Source: an uncultured Ruminococcus sp. (GTDB taxonomy: Bacteria; Bacillota; Clostridia; Oscillospirales; Ruminococcaceae). From it: a stretch of 7,105 bases of DNA. The notes below the pieces were generated by a model. The model saw only the letters and a program-made list of their open reading frames with translations. It was not told the origin of the DNA and did not search any database. Of the stretch, positions 5,202 through 7,105 are shown in pieces; position 1 is the first letter of the stretch, and every line of letters starts with the position of its first letter. The translations under genes were made by a program, and so were the position numbers. The DNA lies in contig CAMAIG010000076.1 in NCBI GenBank assembly GCA_945835085.1, positions 1 through 7,105 on the forward strand, written 5' to 3'.

Positions 5202-7105
5202 AGCCTTAAGGTCGATCTCCTGATTATTTTCGTCAAGCACTCTGATATCCAGACAGAGGGACTGGAATTCCTTGATAATAACCTTGAATGCCTCGGGGAT
5301 ACCGGGCTTAGGAACATTCTGACCCTTAACGATAGCCTCATAGGTCTTAACACGTCCAACGGTATCATCAGACTTAACGGTAAGGATCTCCTGGAGTGTG
5401 TAAGCAGCGCCGTATGCTTCAAGAGCCCAAACTTCCATCTCTCCGAAACGCTGACCGCCGAACTGAGCCTTACCGCCCAGAGGCTGCTGTGTTACGAGAG
5501 CGTAAGGACCAACGGAACGTGCGTGGATCTTATCATCAACCAGGTGGTGGAGCTTCAGGTAATACATGATACCAACGGTTACACGGTTATCGAAAGGCTC
5601 ACCTGTGCGTCCGTCACGGAGCACGATCTTGCCGTCCTCGTCCATACCTGCCTCACGGAAGCAAGCACGGATATCTTCCTCGTGTGCGCCGTCGAATACA
5701 GGGGTCATTACCTTCCAGCCAAGCTTTCTTGCAGCCATGCCGAGATGTACCTCAAGCACCTGACCGATGTTCATTCGGGAAGGAACGCCCAGAGGGTTAA
5801 GAACGATATCGAGAGGAGTTCCGTCGGGAAGGAAGGGCATATCCTCGGATTTAAGTATCCTTGAAACGACACCCTTGTTACCGTGACGGCCCGCCATCTT
5901 ATCGCCCACGGAGATCTTGCGCTTCTGTGCGATATAACATCTTACGAGCTTGTTAACTCCCGGTGAAAGCTCATCGCAGTTTTCACGGGTAAATATCTTA
6001 ACGTCAACAACAACGCCGGATTCGCCGTGAGGAACCTTAAGGGAGTTATCTCTTACTTCCTTAGCCTTCTCGCCGAAAATTGCACGGAGAAGTCTTTCCT
6101 CGGCAGTAAGCTCGGTTTCACCCTTAGGAGTAACCTTTCCGACGAGGATATCGCCGGCTCTTACCTCAGCGCCAATACGGATAATTCCTCTGTCATCGAG
6201 ATCCTTAAGAGCGTCCTCGCCCACATTGGGGATATCTCTTGTGATGGTTTCGGCACCGAGCTTTGTATCTCTTTCCTCGATCTCATATTCTTCGATATGA
6301 ACGGAGGTGTAAATATCTTCACGGACAACACGCTCATTAAGAAGAACGGCGTCCTCGTAGTTGTAGCCTTCCCAGGTCATGAAGCCGATAAGGGCATTCT
6401 TACCGATAGCAAGCTCACCGTTGCTTGTAGCAGGACCGTCTGCAAGCACCTGACCAACGTGTACCTCCTCGCCCTTGGAAACGATAGGACGCTGATTTAC
6501 GCAGGTGCCCTGGTTGGAGCGCTTGAACTTTGTAAGCTTGTAGGAATGAGTTGCGCCTGTGCCTTCCTTGATAACGACCTCGTCTGCGCTTACGCTTTCA
6601 ACAACGCCGTCGTATTCGGAAACGATGCAGACGCCGGAGTCAACGGCAGCCTTATATTCCATACCTGTTCCGACGATAGGAGCCTCGGTCTTAAGAAGAG
6701 GCACAGCCTGACGCTGCATGTTCGCACCCATGAGGGCACGGTTAGCGTCATCATTTTCCAGGAAGGGTATCATTGCAGTCGCAATGGAAACGACCATCTT
6801 AGGAGAAACATCCATAAAGTCGATGCGTTCTCTCTCGCACTCCAGGATCTGATCTCTGTAACGTGCATTTACCTTAGGTCTTGCAAATCTGCCGTCTTCT
6901 GTAAGAGGCTCATTTGCCTGAGCAACGGTGTAGTTATCCTCAACATCGGCAGTCATATAGACAACCTCGTCGGTAACAACGCCTGTTGCCTTGTCCACCT
7001 TTCTGTAAGGAGCCTCGATAAAGCCGTACTCGTTTATTCTCGCAAAGGAAGCAAGATAGGAGATAAGTCCGATGTTAGGACCTTCGGGGGTCTCGATAGG
7101 ACACA
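4977..7105 (-). CDS. rpoB: DNA-directed RNA polymerase subunit beta (C-terminal part; 5' end outside window)
   Basis: Beta subunit of RNA polymerase, which with beta-prime forms the catalytic core. About 708 residues are visible, and the reading frame stays open to the window edge. The first full codon begins the motif [12 protein letters not shown], equivalent to E. coli residue 559 onward, so the N-terminal portion, including rifampicin cluster I, lies outside. The GTG at 6998-6996 is an internal valine, not a start. The rifampicin cluster II residues and the [12 protein letters not shown] segment (about 6710-6743) match the sensitive-type consensus. [12 protein letters not shown] carries the two active-site lysines (E. 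coli K1065 and K1073) at 5898-5900 and 5874-5876. The conserved C-terminal block [17 protein letters not shown] lies near 5420-5470. The E. coli SI2 insertion is absent, as in Bacillus. After the conserved core comes a tail of about 74 residues, nearly half Asp or Glu, before a TAA stop. rpoC follows about 106 nt downstream, presumably in the same operon. Confidence 0.98.
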   Translation of the reverse strand, partial: CPIETPEGPNIGLISYLASFARINEYGFIEAPYRKVDKATGVVTDEVVYMTADVEDNYTVAQANEPLTEDGRFARPKVNARYRDQILECERERIDFMDVSPKMVVSIATAMIPFLENDDANRALMGANMQRQAVPLLKTEAPIVGTGMEYKAAVDSGVCIVSEYDGVVESVSADEVVIKEGTGATHSYKLTKFKRSNQGTCVNQRPIVSKGEEVHVGQVLADGPATSNGELAIGKNALIGFMTWEGYNYEDAVLLNERVVREDIYTSVHIEEYEIEERDTKLGAETITRDIPNVGEDALKDLDDRGIIRIGAEVRAGDILVGKVTPKGETELTAEERLLRAIFGEKAKEVRDNSLKVPHGESGVVVDVKIFTRENCDELSPGVNKLVRCYIAQKRKISVGDKMAGRHGNKGVVSRILKSEDMPFLPDGTPLDIVLNPLGVPSRMNIGQVLEVHLGMAARKLGWKVMTPVFDGAHEEDIRACFREAGMDEDGKIVLRDGRTGEPFDNRVTVGIMYYLKLHHLVDDKIHARSVGPYALVTQQPLGGKAQFGGQRFGEMEVWALEAYGAAYTLQEILTVKSDDTVGRVKTYEAIVKGQNVPKPGIPEAFKVIIKEFQSLCLDIRVLDENNQEIDLKATFEEDDDVIPQPVSDADDFDEIGSTVGNYDESDLTDGDLDEGFSLVDDDDDDFDSTDDEDESDLMLDSDDDDLI

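Noticed and set aside
6996..6998. GTG as the start of RpoB
   Set aside because: The frame continues upstream to the window edge with highly conserved beta sequence (CPIETPEG and onward), so this codon is internal valine.
7062..7103. Possible rifampicin-resistance changes in the visible RpoB clusters II and III
   Set aside because: The visible residues match the sensitive consensus, and cluster I lies outside the window, so no resistance claim can be made.

Overview
The window is core housekeeping DNA from a low-to-mid GC Gram-positive bacterium. It is most likely a Clostridia member of the Ruminococcus/Oscillospiraceae type. This placement is an inference from three things: the gene order rpoB-rpoC-rpsL-rpsG; a long-form S12 closely resembling that of Bacillus; and beta and beta-prime subunits that lack the large E. 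coli insertions (beta SI2 and the trigger-loop SI3). Every real gene lies on the minus strand, so transcription runs from position 7105 towards position 1.

Layout in transcription order: (i) 7105-4977 is the C-terminal part of rpoB, cut by the window edge and ending in an extremely acidic tail. (ii) A spacer of about 106 nt carries two hairpins and the rpoC ribosome binding site. (iii) 4870-983 is a complete rpoC of about 1295 codons, with an insertion of about 116 residues in the N-terminal clamp region. Part of that insertion looks like a second copy of the adjoining clamp motif. (iv) A 378-nt non-coding gap (982-605) holds a hairpin just after rpoC, a candidate terminator, a weak promoter candidate, and a perfect consensus sigma-A promoter whose leader runs into rpsL. 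(v) 604-179 is complete rpsL. (vi) A 161-nt spacer has several potential RNA stems. (vii) 17-1 holds the first codons of rpsG, with a GTG start behind a strong Shine-Dalgarno sequence.

Functionally, rpoB and rpoC encode the two catalytic subunits of RNA polymerase, while rpsL and rpsG encode 30S proteins S12 and S7. The strong promoter in front of rpsL suggests that the ribosomal (str) transcription unit can be driven separately from rpoBC. The L7Ae-family gene that sits between rpoC and rpsL in Bacillus subtilis is absent here.

I see no mobile element, CRISPR array, tRNA, rRNA, defence system or obviously transferred gene. The most interesting items are the beta-prime insertion with its apparent internal duplication, the acidic beta tail, and RNA structure around the rpoC start and in the rpsL-rpsG spacer. 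I do not see a wholly new system in this window.
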